Shown here: positions 1 to 9,277 of the stretch, piece after piece | Numbering within the stretch: the stretch's first letter is position 1 | Layout of the letters: every line of letters begins with the position of its first letter | Source: Nannocystis sp. RBIL2 | GTDB taxonomy: Bacteria; Myxococcota_A; Polyangia; Nannocystales; Nannocystaceae | Assembly (NCBI RefSeq): GCF_026626745.1 | Contig: NZ_JAPNJW010000001.1 | Coordinates: 3,704,001 to 3,768,000 of the forward strand | Direction of reading: 5' to 3' | Length of the DNA stretch: 64,000 nt | Program-made: the position numbers and the translations under genes | The notes under the pieces: generated by a model | Seen by the model: only the letters and a program-made list of their open reading frames with translations | Database searches by the model: none | What the model was told of the DNA's origin: nothing

Positions 1-613
1 ACAGGCCGTAGACGTAGCGGGCGATCTTGCCCTCGGGGGACAGGAACGCGATCACCGCCGGGTGCGCGTACTGGTCCTGCTCCGGGTCGTACGTGTACGA
101 AATCCCGAGCTGGGCCGCGAGCAGGCGGACGTTCAGGGCATCGCCGGTGAGGAAGGCCCAGTCGACGTCGTCGCCCCGGCCCAGCGAGTTCAGGTGGTTC
201 TGCCGCTTCGGCCCCGCGAGCTCCGGCGTCTCGCGCGGGTCGATGCTGACGGTGACCACCCGGAAGTGCTCGTCCCCCGGCGTCCATTCGAGCTTGTGCA
301 GCGCGTCGGTCAGCTCGTTGAGCTGCACGTTGCACAGCACCGGACAGCGGAAGTAGTTCATCGTCACCAGCACCGGGCGCTTGCCGTCGAGGTAGTCGCC
401 GAGGGTGACGCGCTTGCCGGTGTGGTCGACGAAGCTCAAGCTGCGGTCGACGTCGAGACCGAGATGCTCGTCGACGTCGATCGCGGTCATCGCCGGCGCC
501 AGGACCTGGTTGCTCCCCGCCGGCTGCGCGTCGCTCGGCGCAGCGCGCACGCCGGCGGCCGACCCGAAGGCCAGAGCAGCGGCGAGGCAGATTGCGGGGA
601 TCCGGCAAGACAT
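1..613 (-). CDS. SCO1/SenC family copper chaperone (partial, C-terminus off window)
   Basis: Exported thioredoxin-fold protein expected to deliver copper to, or reduce, the CuA site of cytochrome c oxidase. The protein starts MSCRIPAICLAAALAFG, a signal peptide ending near AGVRAAPS. The copper/redox motif C-P-V-L-C (CxxxC) sits in YFRCPVLCNVQL around residue 90, and the SCO-like stretch VVTVSIDPRETP follows. The reading frame continues through position 1 with no stop, so roughly the last quarter is missing. It is the last visible gene of the alternative complex III operon, 13 bp after the preceding stop. In many bacteria a SCO gene lies between the complex III genes and coxBAC, so oxidase genes probably follow to the left (inference). 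A second SCO protein lies at 10233-10943. Confidence 0.88.
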   Translation of the reverse strand, partial: MSCRIPAICLAAALAFGSAAGVRAAPSDAQPAGSNQVLAPAMTAIDVDEHLGLDVDRSLSFVDHTGKRVTLGDYLDGKRPVLVTMNYFRCPVLCNVQLNELTDALHKLEWTPGDEHFRVVTVSIDPRETPELAGPKRQNHLNSLGRGDDVDWAFLTGDALNVRLLAAQLGISYTYDPEQDQYAHPAVIAFLSPEGKIARYVYGL

Positions 614-626
614 GGCGACGAGCTTC

Positions 627-1448
627 TCAGTGCGCGGGCGCAGGCACGGGCGCGGTCGCACCCGGGTTGGACTTGGCGCCGACCGGCTCGGGCGTGCCGC
701 CCGGGACCGGCTTGGTGCTCTCGGACTGACCCTTGTCGGCGTTGATCGGCATGGCCTCGTCCTTGGTGCCCGGCGGCAGCGCGGCCGGCGGGGTGCCCTC
801 GGCCGGCTTGGCGGCGGCGCCGTCGGTCGCGGGCGCAGTGCCCTCGGCCGGCTTGGCGGCGGCGCCGTCGGTCGGCGTGCCCGCGGGCGCGGTGCCGTCA
901 GCGGGGGCACCAGCAGGCGCAGTGCCGTCCGCGGGCGCGGTGCCCTCGGCACCGGGGACCACCGGCGCCGTGCCCTCGACCGCAGCGCCCTCGGGCGCGG
1001 CCGGCGTCGGCGCGGCGGCCTTTTGCCCGCCCGTGGCGACGTCGTCGGGGTGGATCCACCCCGACGGCGGCGCGAACGCGCCGAGCTTCTCCGGCTTGGC
1101 GAGGATCAGGTCGCGGGCCGAGGCCAGCGGGATGTAGCTGTAGCGCCCGACGACCTTGCCGGTCGCGTCGGTCAGGACGTCGTCGCCCGCGCCGCGGGTC
1201 CGGGTCTCCATGCCCTTGCGGTAGTCGGCCAGGAGGGTCGAGCCCTCCTTGCCGCGCTCGGCGTTGAGGTCGCGGGCCTGGTCGTTGAACAGCTGCACGC
1301 AGGTGATCAGCGACAGCAGCGTCAGCGCGCCGAGGCCCCAGACGATGTTGAACAGCTCGCGGGTCGGCGGCGCGTCGAGCTCGTGGCCGCCACCGTGTCC
1401 GTGACCGCCGCCGTGGGCGCCGTGCGAATCGTTATGATGCTCGGTCAT
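627..1448 (-). CDS. Single-span membrane protein of the complex III operon, Pro/Ala-rich tail
   Basis: 273 residues. A His-rich N-terminus (MTEHHNDSHGAHGGGHGHGG) is followed by one membrane span (about residues 35-52, IVWGLGALTLLSLITCVQL). A short soluble part contains YSYIPLASARDLILAKPEKL, and the last 130 residues are low-complexity tail built from G-T-A-P-A-D/E-G and AAAKPAEGT repeats. The middle part looks like the small one-helix accessory proteins that accompany alternative complex III (ActG/ActH type), but I cannot assign it to a named subunit. It lies 17 bp after actF and just before the SCO gene, so it is very likely co-transcribed and involved in the complex or in cytochrome oxidase assembly. 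The His-rich N-terminus could bind metal (inference). Confidence 0.75.
   Translation of the reverse strand: MTEHHNDSHGAHGGGHGHGGGHELDAPPTRELFNIVWGLGALTLLSLITCVQLFNDQARDLNAERGKEGSTLLADYRKGMETRTRGAGDDVLTDATGKVVGRYSYIPLASARDLILAKPEKLGAFAPPSGWIHPDDVATGGQKAAAPTPAAPEGAAVEGTAPVVPGAEGTAPADGTAPAGAPADGTAPAGTPTDGAAAKPAEGTAPATDGAAAKPAEGTPPAALPPGTKDEAMPINADKGQSESTKPVPGGTPEPVGAKSNPGATAPVPAPAH
793..874. repeat. Two 37-bp direct repeats in a coding tail
   Basis: Positions 793-829 and 838-874 are identical or nearly so and are spaced 45 bp apart, an exact number of codons. They encode the AAAKPAEGTAP units of the low-complexity tail of the 627-1448 protein. This is the pattern of recent in-frame slippage or recombination, and repeat number probably varies between strains (inference). 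Confidence 0.75.
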
Positions 1449-1465
1449 GACTGCCTCCGCTCCGC

Positions 1466-2722
1466 TCAGAAGTTCTCGAACCGGACCGATTCCTCGATCC
1501 GCGGGTCGCCGGTGGGGACCAGGGCCTTGCGGCCGAGCGCCCAGGTGAAGCCAGCGATGAACACGCCCGCCACACCGAGCAGCGCCAGGAAGTCGACCGG
1601 GCCGATGTGCAGGTGCATCACGTGGTCAGCGCTCTCCAGCGCGTGGTGATGCGCCAGCACCGGCTGGACCAGCCAGTACATGTCGACGACCTGCATGAAC
1701 AGGATCCACACCGCGGCCAGCGTCAGCGTGAACGCGTTGCGCTTGACCCCGCGGCGCAGCAGGAAGAAGAACGGGATGAAGAAGCGCCCGCCTGCCAGCA
1801 GGAAGGTCAGCGGCAGGAAGTCGTCGGCGATGCGGTAACCGAACCACATCGTCTCTTCCGGGATGTTCGCGTACCAGATCAGGAAGTACTGGCTGAACGC
1901 GATGTACGTGTAGAACACCGTGAAGCCGAACAGGAACTTGCCGAGGTCGTGATAGTGCTCGGTCGTCACCACGCCGCGCAGGTAGCCCGACTTGTGCAGC
2001 AGGACCACCGTCAGGCTGATGAACGAGAAGATCGAGAGCGCGCTGCCGGCGAAGTAGTAGACGCCGAACATCGTCGAGAACCAGTGCGGGTCGAGCGACA
2101 TCAGCAGGTCGAACGCCGCGAAGGTCAGCGACAGCGCGAACAGGGCGACCGCCGGCGCGGCCCAGAACCGCATCGAGTGCGCGGCGCGGATGCCGGCCTC
2201 GGGGTTGCCGTCCGAGCCGGTGCTCTTCGCGTAGAAGAACACGGACAGGCCGGTCCAGACCAGGAAGTACACGCCCATCCGGATCAGGAAGGACGTCTCG
2301 TTGAGGTAGCTCTTCTTCGCGTTGAGCATGACGTCATGCTCGACCGCGGCGACGTCCATCCAGTGATAGAGGTCGTGGGCGCCGAGGAAGATGATCGGCA
2401 GGCCGAGGAGGACCATCACCGGCAGGGTGATCATGGCGTTCTCGGCGATCCGGCGGACCGCGATCGACCAGCCGGCGCGGACCAGGTGCTGGACGATGAC
2501 GAAGAACAGACCACCCAGGGCGATGGCCAGGAAGACCATGTAGGCGACCAGGTAGGCGTACCAGAACGCGTGGCTGTCGCCGTGCGAGGTCGCCCAGGCG
2601 CCGCCGAGGCCGCCGGCGCCGAGCAGGAGGCCGATGATCGGCATCTTGCGCCACATCGAACCGGCCGGGATGTGGATCTGGTCGGCCGGGAGAACGAACG
2701 GCTTGTCGTGAGCGTGGCTCAT
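1466..2722 (-). CDS. actF: Alternative complex III subunit ActF (quinol:cytochrome c oxidoreductase membrane subunit)
   Basis: 418-residue polytopic inner-membrane protein with about ten hydrophobic segments, related to NrfD/PsrC-type quinone-binding subunits. In alternative complex III, ActC and ActF are the two large homologous membrane subunits, and quinol oxidation is assigned to this part of the complex. Typical stretches are FWYAYLVAYMVFLAIALGGLFF, MDVAAVEHDVMLNAKKSYLNE and HMHLHIGPVDFLALLGVAG. I chose the ATG at 2720-2722 (MSHAHDKPFVLP), two bases after the actE stop; a longer frame to 2773 would overlap actE by 49 bp and adds only Arg/Gly-rich sequence. Order A-B-C-D-E-F matches the known operon layout. 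Confidence 0.93.
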   Translation of the reverse strand: MSHAHDKPFVLPADQIHIPAGSMWRKMPIIGLLLGAGGLGGAWATSHGDSHAFWYAYLVAYMVFLAIALGGLFFVIVQHLVRAGWSIAVRRIAENAMITLPVMVLLGLPIIFLGAHDLYHWMDVAAVEHDVMLNAKKSYLNETSFLIRMGVYFLVWTGLSVFFYAKSTGSDGNPEAGIRAAHSMRFWAAPAVALFALSLTFAAFDLLMSLDPHWFSTMFGVYYFAGSALSIFSFISLTVVLLHKSGYLRGVVTTEHYHDLGKFLFGFTVFYTYIAFSQYFLIWYANIPEETMWFGYRIADDFLPLTFLLAGGRFFIPFFFLLRRGVKRNAFTLTLAAVWILFMQVVDMYWLVQPVLAHHHALESADHVMHLHIGPVDFLALLGVAGVFIAGFTWALGRKALVPTGDPRIEESVRFENF

Positions 2723-2724
2723 GG

Positions 2725-3363
2725 CTACTTGGCCTCCTCGGGCGTGCGCGCGACCTGCAGCGTGCGGACCCACACCGCGATCGCCCAGCGGTCCTGCGCC
2801 GGGATCTGGGCGGCGTAGGGCATCATCGTGCCCTTGCCGTTGGTGATGACGTCGAAGAAGTGGCCGAGCGGCATGGCCCGGATCTGCGGGTCATTGAGGT
2901 TCTTCGGCGCGACGCTGAAGCCGCCGCCGCGCAGGGTGGCCACGCCCTGGCCCCCGCCCGTGTAGTCGTGGCAGGGCTGGCAGTAGATGTTGTAGCGCTC
3001 CTCGCCGCGGGCCATCAGCTCGGTGCTGAGCTTGATCGCCGCCGGGAGCCGGTCGAGCAGGCGGTTGTCGGGCCCGCGACCGCGATAAAGCTCCTCGTCG
3101 TCGTGCAGCTGCCCGACGGCCACGGTGCCGGCCACCGGCAGACGCGCCGCCCTGCCCTCGCACTGATGCGGGTTGTGGGCCTTGGCGCAGTCGACGTCCT
3201 TGAAGAAGTCGTTGACTTCCTGAGCGTCGAAGCGCTGCTGGAAGTCCATCTGGTTGATGAGGTGGACCGGCGGCAGCTCGGACCGGTTGCCCTGACAGCC
3301 GGCGAGGGCGCCGAGCGTGCCGAGGCAGAGGGCGATGGCCTGGATCTGGTTCGTGCGTGCCAT
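2725..3363 (-). CDS. actE: Alternative complex III subunit ActE, monohaem lipoprotein cytochrome c
   Basis: 212 residues. The N-terminus MARTNQIQAIALCLGTLGALAGCQG is a lipoprotein signal with a lipobox Cys after A-L-A-G, so the protein is membrane-anchored on the periplasmic side. One haem c site is visible: C-Q-P-C-H in NIYCQPCHDYTGGGQG at about residue 130. Downstream Met residues (RAMPLGHFFD, GTMMPYAAQI) provide candidate sixth ligands. In the complex it carries electrons from the quinol-oxidising part toward a soluble cytochrome or directly to oxidase. Its start is one base after the actD stop (ATG at 3361-3363), so translation is probably coupled. Confidence 0.93.
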   Translation of the reverse strand: MARTNQIQAIALCLGTLGALAGCQGNRSELPPVHLINQMDFQQRFDAQEVNDFFKDVDCAKAHNPHQCEGRAARLPVAGTVAVGQLHDDEELYRGRGPDNRLLDRLPAAIKLSTELMARGEERYNIYCQPCHDYTGGGQGVATLRGGGFSVAPKNLNDPQIRAMPLGHFFDVITNGKGTMMPYAAQIPAQDRWAIAVWVRTLQVARTPEEAK

Positions 3364-3364
3364 G

Positions 3365-3910
3365 TCAGTCCTCGACCTCCTCGATGTGCGCGGCGCCGGT
3401 GCGCTCGAGCAGCTCGCGGGTCTTCTGCGGGTCGTACTTGGGGTCGCGCGCCTCGATGGCGATGAAGAACTTGTCGTCCGTGTGGCGCAGGAACCGCTCG
3501 CTGTTGAACAGCGAGTGGTACCACATGGGCAGCCGGTTCAAGCCCAGCATGCCGAACACCGCGCCGAACGCCGAGAACAGCACGCCGAGCTCGAACGTCA
3601 CCGGCACGAAGGCCTGCCAGCTGAAGTACGGCTTGCCGGCGATGATGATCGGGTAGTCGATCGCCGAGGTCCAGTACTGCAGCAGCATCGCCAGCGTGGC
3701 GCCGGTCATGCCCATGGCGAACACGATCCACGGCAGCACGCTCGGCCCGAGGCCCATGGCCTTGTCGAGGTTGTGCACCGCGAACGGCGTGTGCGAGTCC
3801 CACACCTTGTAGCCGGCGTCCCGGACCTGCTCGCACGCGTGGTAGACGGCCCGGGCCGAGTCGTACTCGGCGAGCAAGCCGTAGGTCTTCTTCTTGATGG
3901 GCTTACTCAT
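3365..3910 (-). CDS. actD: Alternative complex III subunit ActD (DUF3341 family)
   Basis: 181 residues with the usual DUF3341 layout: a short cytoplasmic domain starting YGLLAEYDSARAVYHACEQVRDAGY (about residues 10-35), two hydrophobic segments (about residues 60-85 and 95-125, including AFVPVTFELGVLFSAFGAVFGML), and a polar C-terminus with RNSERFLRHTDDKFFIAIEARDP-like sequence. ActD is a structural membrane subunit of the complex with no cofactor motif. It sits between actC and actE with 3-bp and 1-bp spacings. Length agrees with the family. Confidence 0.92.
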   Translation of the reverse strand: MSKPIKKKTYGLLAEYDSARAVYHACEQVRDAGYKVWDSHTPFAVHNLDKAMGLGPSVLPWIVFAMGMTGATLAMLLQYWTSAIDYPIIIAGKPYFSWQAFVPVTFELGVLFSAFGAVFGMLGLNRLPMWYHSLFNSERFLRHTDDKFFIAIEARDPKYDPQKTRELLERTGAAHIEEVED

Positions 3911-3913
3911 GGC

Positions 3914-5314
3914 TCAGTGGTGCTCCCCGTGCGAATCACCGTGGTGGTGCGGGTTGGCGATCGCCATCACGCTCTTGACCTCGCCGATGGCGACGGTCGG
4001 GAGGTAGCGGACGAACAGGCAGAACAGGGTGAAGAAGAGGCCGAAGCTGCCGACCAGGGTCGACACGTCCCACACCGTCGGCGAGTAGTAGTCCCAGCTC
4101 GAGGGCAGGAAGTCGTGGTGGAGCGAGGTCACCGTGATGACGAAGCGCTCGAACCACATGCCGATGTTGACGAAGATCGAGAGGATGAACAGCCACACGA
4201 CCGAGCGCCGGATCCGCTTGAACCAGAAGAACTGGGGCGAGATCACGTTGCAGCTGACCATGATCCAGTAGGCCCACCAGTAGTCACCGAACAGGCGGTT
4301 CTGGAACGCGAAGCTCTCGTACGGGTTGCCCGAGTACCAGGCGATGAAGAACTCCATCGCGTACGCGTAGCCGACCATCGTGCCCGTCAGCAGGATGATC
4401 TTCGCCATGTTCTCGAGGTGCTTGACCGTGATGATGTGCTCGAGCTTGAACCAGGCCCGAACCGGCAGCAGCAGGGTGAGCACCATCGCGAAGCCGGAGA
4501 AGATGGCGCCGGCGACGAAGTAGGGCGGGAAGATCGTCGTGTGCCAGCCGGGCAGCTGCGAGGCCGCGAAGTCGAAGGACACGATCGTGTGCACGGAGAG
4601 CACCAGCGGCGTGCTCAGACCGGCGAGGATCATGTAGGCCTTCTCGTAGTTGAGCCAGTGGCGCGTGGACCCGCGCCAGCCGAGCGAGAACAGCCCGTAG
4701 GCGAAGCGCCGGATCGGCGTCTTGGCCCGGTCGCGCATCGTCGCCAGGTCGGGGATCAGGCCGACGTACCAGAACAGCAGCGAGACCGTGAAGTAGGTCG
4801 AGACCGCGAACACGTCCCAGAGGAGCGGGCTGCGGAAGTTCGGCCACATGTCCATCTGGTTCGGCAGCGGCAGCGGCCAGTAGATGAACCAGGGACGACC
4901 GGTGTGGAACGTCGGGAACTGCAGCGCGCAGATGACGGCGAAGATCGTCATCGCCTCCGCGGCGCGGTTGATCGACGTGCGCCACTTCTGGCGGAACAGG
5001 AACAGAACCGCCGAGATCAGCGTTCCGGCGTGGCCGATGCCGACCCAGAACACGAAGTTGACGATCGCCCAACCCCACGCCACCGGGTTGTTGAGGCCCC
5101 AGATGCCGGTGCCCATGTAGAGCAGGTAGGCGATCGAGATGAGGTACACGCCGAGCAACATCACCGACGGGATGAACGCGATCCACCAGCGGCTGCTGGG
5201 GATCTCGATCGGCCGCGCGACGGCCTCCGTCACGTCGTGGAAGGTGACGTGGTCACCTTCGACGAGTTCCATGCGGCCGGTGATCGGGTCGAGTTCGTCT
5301 TGATACTTGGCCAT
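3914..5314 (-). CDS. actC: Alternative complex III subunit ActC (NrfD/PsrC-like)
   Basis: 466-residue polytopic membrane protein with about ten membrane segments, the NrfD-type quinone-interacting subunit that pairs with the ActB iron-sulfur protein. Characteristic stretches are [41 protein letters not shown]-like sequence near residue 90-130 and [21 protein letters not shown] near residue 330. The C-terminus is His-rich ([11 protein letters not shown]). I prefer the ATG at 5314 ([10 protein letters not shown]), which has AGGTGA five bases upstream, over the GTG nine bases earlier. It begins 15 bp after actB ends and is followed 3 bp later by actD. Confidence 0.93.
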   Translation of the reverse strand: MAKYQDELDPITGRMELVEGDHVTFHDVTEAVARPIEIPSSRWWIAFIPSVMLLGVYLISIAYLLYMGTGIWGLNNPVAWGWAIVNFVFWVGIGHAGTLISAVLFLFRQKWRTSINRAAEAMTIFAVICALQFPTFHTGRPWFIYWPLPLPNQMDMWPNFRSPLLWDVFAVSTYFTVSLLFWYVGLIPDLATMRDRAKTPIRRFAYGLFSLGWRGSTRHWLNYEKAYMILAGLSTPLVLSVHTIVSFDFAASQLPGWHTTIFPPYFVAGAIFSGFAMVLTLLLPVRAWFKLEHIITVKHLENMAKIILLTGTMVGYAYAMEFFIAWYSGNPYESFAFQNRLFGDYWWAYWIMVSCNVISPQFFWFKRIRRSVVWLFILSIFVNIGMWFERFVITVTSLHHDFLPSSWDYYSPTVWDVSTLVGSFGLFFTLFCLFVRYLPTVAIGEVKSVMAIANPHHHGDSHGEHH

Positions 5315-5329
5315 GTGCGTCACCTGGGC

Positions 5330-8300
5330 TTAGTGCGCCGGGGCGTGGTCAGCCTTGTGCTCGCCGGCGGCGGCACCGTGCGGTGCGGCGGCGGCGGGCG
5401 CAGCGGCCGGGGCCGGAGCGGACGGAGCGAGCTCGGTGTTGGGGTTGCGGATCCGGCCGAGGTAGGTGGTGCGCGGCCGCGTGTTGAGGTCGGTGAGGAC
5501 GCCGTAGTGACGGACGTTGGTGCGGAGCTGGGCGACCCGCGTGGTCGGGTCGGCGACGTCGCCGAACACGATCGCCTGCGAGGCGCACGACTGCTCGCAC
5601 GCGACGACGATGGCGCCGTCCTTGACGGTGTCCTCGCCAGCGACGTGGGCCTGGATCTTGGCCTCCTGGATGCGCTGGACGCAGTACGAGCACTTCTCGA
5701 TGACGCCGCGGAAGCGCACCGTGACGTCCGGGTTCTTCTGCATCCACAGCAACTTCTCGTCGTCGCTGTTCATCGGGTCGCGGTTGAAGTTGAAGAAGTT
5801 GAACCGCCGGACCTTGTACGGGCAGTTGTTGGCGCAGTACCGCGTGCCGATGCAGCGGTTGTACGCCATGTCGTTGAGGCCCTCGGGGCTGTGCGCGGTC
5901 GCGGCCACCGGGCACACGTTCTCGCACGGGGCGGTCTCACAGTGCTGGCACAGCATCGGCTGCACGACCGCGGCCGGGTCCTCCTTGGCGCCGCTGTAGT
6001 AGCGGTCGAGGCGGATCCAGTGCATCTCGCGGCCGTTGGCGACCTGCGCCCGGCCGACCACCGGGATGTTGTTCTCGGCCTGGCAAGCGACGACGCAGGC
6101 GCTGCAGCCGTTGCACTTGTTGAGGTCGATGACCATGCCCCACTGCTGCTTGCCGACCATCGCCGGCGCGCCGAAGTCGGGGTGGGTGTTGTGGTCCCAC
6201 AGCGAGACGAGCTGCTCGTCCTTCATGAGGTCGCCCTTGACGGCGAACTCGCGGCCGGTGGCCTTGAAGTCCTCGACGGTGGTCTCGCGCACGATCGGGC
6301 GGTCGGGGTAGCCGCGGCCCGGGTTCAGCAGCTTGGGGTCGTTGTCGTCGCGCGTCGACGCCATGTCGATCGCCGGCGACAGCGAGCCCCAGTCCTGGGT
6401 CGAGTAGATCTTGCGCTGACCGCCCGCCTTGGCCACGGTGCCGCCCTGCACGAACCAGGGGTTCGCGGCGGGCTGCAGCGGGTAGACGTCGACGCCGGCG
6501 CCGTCGGCGGCGAGGCCGATGTTCTGCCGGCCGTAGCCGAGCGCGAGCGAGACGGTGTCGTCGGCCTGGCCCGGGGCGATCCAGACCGGGATCTGGACCG
6601 ACTTGCCGCCCACGGTCACGGTCACGAGGTCGCAGTTCTCGACGCCGAGCTTGCGCGCGGTGCCGATGCTGACGTAGGCCGCGTTGTCCCAGGTCAGCTT
6701 GGTCATCGGGTGCGGCAGCTCCTGCAGCCACGCGATGTTGCTGAAGCGACCGTCGGCGACCTTGGGGTCGACGTGGAAGTTGACCTCGAAGCCGGACGCG
6801 GTGAAGTCGGCGGCCTTGATCGCCTCGGCGACCTTGGCGTACTCCCGCGGGATCGGGTTCTGGCCCGAGCGCGGGACGCCGTGGACGACGCCGTCGTGCA
6901 GCCAGCGGCGCCAGACCTTGTCGGACCACATGGCGCCGAGCGCCTTCCGCCAGTAACCCTGGACGAGGCTGTAGCCGTCGACCGCGGCGTCGCTGGCGAT
7001 CCACGACAGCAGCTCGAGCGCGCTCTTGCTCTGGTGGAGCGGAGCGATCAGCGGCTGGACGATCGAGATGGTGGCGTCGGCGGCCTCGAGGTCGCCCCAC
7101 GCCTCGAAGTACGTGGTGGCCGGCAGGTGCCACGCGGCCAGCTTGCCGGTCTCGTCGTTGTAGAGGCCGTGGTGGATGACGGTGACGCCCTTGAGCTTGC
7201 CCGCGAGATCGAGCTCGCCGGGCGCCTCGTAGGCGGGGTTGCACTCGACCACCAGGACGGTGTCGATGCCGGCGCCGAGCGCCGCCGCCAGGGCGGTGAG
7301 CGGCTCGGCGACCACCGCGGTGTCGTCGTGGCGCAGGCGGACGCTGCTGCCGACGTTGCCGAGCATGACGTTGATCAGCAGGCCGAGCGCGTGGGCCCAC
7401 GCGGGCTGACGCTCGCCGACGATCACCAGGCTGTGAGCGTCACGCGCGTCCTTGGCCGCCAGCAGGTCCTTGGCCAGGACCTTGACGAACTTCTGCTCGG
7501 CGTCGGTCAGGGTGACGGCCGGCAGGGCGTCGAGCACCGCCTCGGCGCCGCTCGGCGCCTTGCTGCTGCCCTTGATCTCGTTGGCGAGGGCGACCAGCAC
7601 CGCGCCGACCTGGCTCGCGCGCATGCGCAGGCGGTGGTCGGCCTGGGCGCCGGTGATGCTGAAGTGCGGCTCGACGACGTAGAGCCGGTTCATGCTGCCG
7701 GCGTCGGCCTGCGAGTGCACGTCGCGGCCGGCGGCGAACTCCCGCTGCAGGCGGACGCTGTCCTGCTCGCCGCACAGGAAGTCGCTGTCGACCGAGAAGA
7801 TGACGCGCGTGCCGGCGGCGGTGATCTGGCCGCCCGCGCTGCCCTTGCCCTGGATGTGGTAGGTGAAGCGCGTGCCGGCGCCGCACAGCAGCTCGGCGCC
7901 GGCGTTCGCGTTGCGCGAGCCGACGACGTCGCCGTCGAACAGCTTGGCCTTGGGGAAGTTGGTGGTGAAGGTCTTGACGGCCTCACGCAGCGACGGCGAC
8001 AGGACCGTCGGCAGCACGACCGCGAGCCCCTCGCCCTGCTTGCCGCGCAGCTCCTTGAACTTGGCCCCGAGCTCCTCGGTGACGGTGTCCCAGTCGCTGG
8101 CGATCTGGCCCTCGCCGGCCCGCTTCAGCGGGGTCCGCGAGCGCGCCGGGTCGTAGAGGCTCATGACGCTGGCCTGGGCCCACGAGTCGGTGGCGCCGAG
8201 CGAGCCGCTGTGCCGCGGGTTGCCCTCGACCTTGGTCGGGCGACCGTCCTGCGACTCGACCAGCAGACCCTGCACGGTGCCGCCGACCTGGTACGCGGTG

Positions 8301-8599
8301 GCGTAGTAGACCGCCTGGCCGGGGATGGTGTCCTCGGGCCGCTTGCTCAGCGGAACGATGTGCTCGACCGGCTTGCGCACGCACCCGGCCGAGGCCAGCG
8401 CCGTCGAGGCGCCGACGAGGCCCATGAACTTGCGGCGCGCCAGCGAGGTCGCCGGCACGAAGCTGTTCGCGCCGCTGTCGCTGGCGAGCGCGCTCGCGTC
8501 CTTGAGGCCCGGGAACTCGTCGTGCTGCGGGGCCAGCGTGCCGTCGTGATCCGCGAGGCTGCGCCAGTATGCCTTGAGGTTGTCGGTGGACTTGGTCAT
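5330..8599 (-). CDS. actB: Alternative complex III subunit ActB (molybdopterin-like plus 4Fe-4S ferredoxin domain)
   Basis: 1089 residues, a natural fusion of a molybdopterin-oxidoreductase-like domain and an FeS domain. The N-terminus has a twin-arginine-like motif, LARRKFMGLVGAS at about residue 53, ending in SAGC, so export by Tat is likely. The large middle region (about 90-760) resembles molybdopterin oxidoreductases; in this family it carries no molybdopterin. The C-terminal quarter holds the cluster ligands: CNGCSACVVAC (about 830), CQHCETAPCENVCPV (about 885), CIGTRYCANNCPY (about 920), CSYCVQRI (about 970) and CEQSC (about 1003), the number expected for three 4Fe-4S plus one 3Fe-4S cluster. 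The last 40 residues are Ala/Pro-rich. It starts 24 bp after actA. Confidence 0.95.
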   Translation of the reverse strand: MTKSTDNLKAYWRSLADHDGTLAPQHDEFPGLKDASALASDSGANSFVPATSLARRKFMGLVGASTALASAGCVRKPVEHIVPLSKRPEDTIPGQAVYYATAYQVGGTVQGLLVESQDGRPTKVEGNPRHSGSLGATDSWAQASVMSLYDPARSRTPLKRAGEGQIASDWDTVTEELGAKFKELRGKQGEGLAVVLPTVLSPSLREAVKTFTTNFPKAKLFDGDVVGSRNANAGAELLCGAGTRFTYHIQGKGSAGGQITAAGTRVIFSVDSDFLCGEQDSVRLQREFAAGRDVHSQADAGSMNRLYVVEPHFSITGAQADHRLRMRASQVGAVLVALANEIKGSSKAPSGAEAVLDALPAVTLTDAEQKFVKVLAKDLLAAKDARDAHSLVIVGERQPAWAHALGLLINVMLGNVGSSVRLRHDDTAVVAEPLTALAAALGAGIDTVLVVECNPAYEAPGELDLAGKLKGVTVIHHGLYNDETGKLAAWHLPATTYFEAWGDLEAADATISIVQPLIAPLHQSKSALELLSWIASDAAVDGYSLVQGYWRKALGAMWSDKVWRRWLHDGVVHGVPRSGQNPIPREYAKVAEAIKAADFTASGFEVNFHVDPKVADGRFSNIAWLQELPHPMTKLTWDNAAYVSIGTARKLGVENCDLVTVTVGGKSVQIPVWIAPGQADDTVSLALGYGRQNIGLAADGAGVDVYPLQPAANPWFVQGGTVAKAGGQRKIYSTQDWGSLSPAIDMASTRDDNDPKLLNPGRGYPDRPIVRETTVEDFKATGREFAVKGDLMKDEQLVSLWDHNTHPDFGAPAMVGKQQWGMVIDLNKCNGCSACVVACQAENNIPVVGRAQVANGREMHWIRLDRYYSGAKEDPAAVVQPMLCQHCETAPCENVCPVAATAHSPEGLNDMAYNRCIGTRYCANNCPYKVRRFNFFNFNRDPMNSDDEKLLWMQKNPDVTVRFRGVIEKCSYCVQRIQEAKIQAHVAGEDTVKDGAIVVACEQSCASQAIVFGDVADPTTRVAQLRTNVRHYGVLTDLNTRPRTTYLGRIRNPNTELAPSAPAPAAAPAAAAPHGAAAGEHKADHAPAH

Positions 8600-8623
8600 G
8601 CGAAAAACCTGTCTGGCCGCGGG

Positions 8624-9277
8624 TTAGCGGTGGCACCCCGAGCAGTGCTCCGGCGGGTTGACGTCGCGCTTGCGCTTCGGATCCTTGGCGGCGTCGTACG
8701 CCTTGCCGTCAGTGGCGGGGTCCCACGCCATGTTCGTGATCTGATCGACGGGCCGCAGGTTCGGCTCCGGGTTGCGGTGACAGTCGAGGCACCAACCCAT
8801 CGACAAGGGCTGATCCATCTCGACGATCGTCATCTGATCGATGCGACCGTGGCACGACGAGCAACCGACGCCCGCCGCGAGGTGCGGCCGGTGGTCGAAG
8901 AACGCGAAGTCGGGCAGCTGGTGGACGCGCACCCACGGGATCGTCTCGCCGCTGTCGAAGCTGTCGCGCACGAGCTTGAGGCGCGGGCTGTCGGTCTTCA
9001 CCAGCGAGTGGCAGTTCATGCACGTCGCCGCCGGCGGCACGGCCGCGACCGCGGCGCGCTCGACCGTGTTGTGGCAGTAGCGACAGTCCATGCCCATGTC
9101 GCCAGCGTGCAGCTTGTGGCTGAACGGCACCGGCTGGATCGGGCGGTAGCCAACGTCCGTGTACTTCGGCGAGAAGTAGTACCAGACGAAGCCAACGAGG
9201 CCGGCGAGCGCGAAGGGGCCGAGCACAGCGACGGCGAGCGGGATGTTGTTGGTCCAGCGGGGAAAGATGGCCGGCAC
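8624..9277 (-). CDS. actA: Alternative complex III subunit ActA, pentahaem cytochrome c
   Basis: 217 residues with one N-terminal membrane anchor (LAVAVLGPFALAGLVGFVWYY, about residues 12-35). Five CxxCH haem-attachment motifs follow in order: CRYCH, CMNCH, CSSCH, CLDCH and CSGCH at the extreme C-terminus. This is the exact signature of the pentahaem ActA subunit that passes electrons out of alternative complex III. The start is GTG at 9275-9277 (MPAIFPRW) with a GAGGG-type ribosome site in the preceding 20 bases. It is the first gene of the act operon, and the 450-bp stretch upstream presumably holds its promoter. Confidence 0.95.
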   Translation of the reverse strand: MPAIFPRWTNNIPLAVAVLGPFALAGLVGFVWYYFSPKYTDVGYRPIQPVPFSHKLHAGDMGMDCRYCHNTVERAAVAAVPPAATCMNCHSLVKTDSPRLKLVRDSFDSGETIPWVRVHQLPDFAFFDHRPHLAAGVGCSSCHGRIDQMTIVEMDQPLSMGWCLDCHRNPEPNLRPVDQITNMAWDPATDGKAYDAAKDPKRKRDVNPPEHCSGCHR

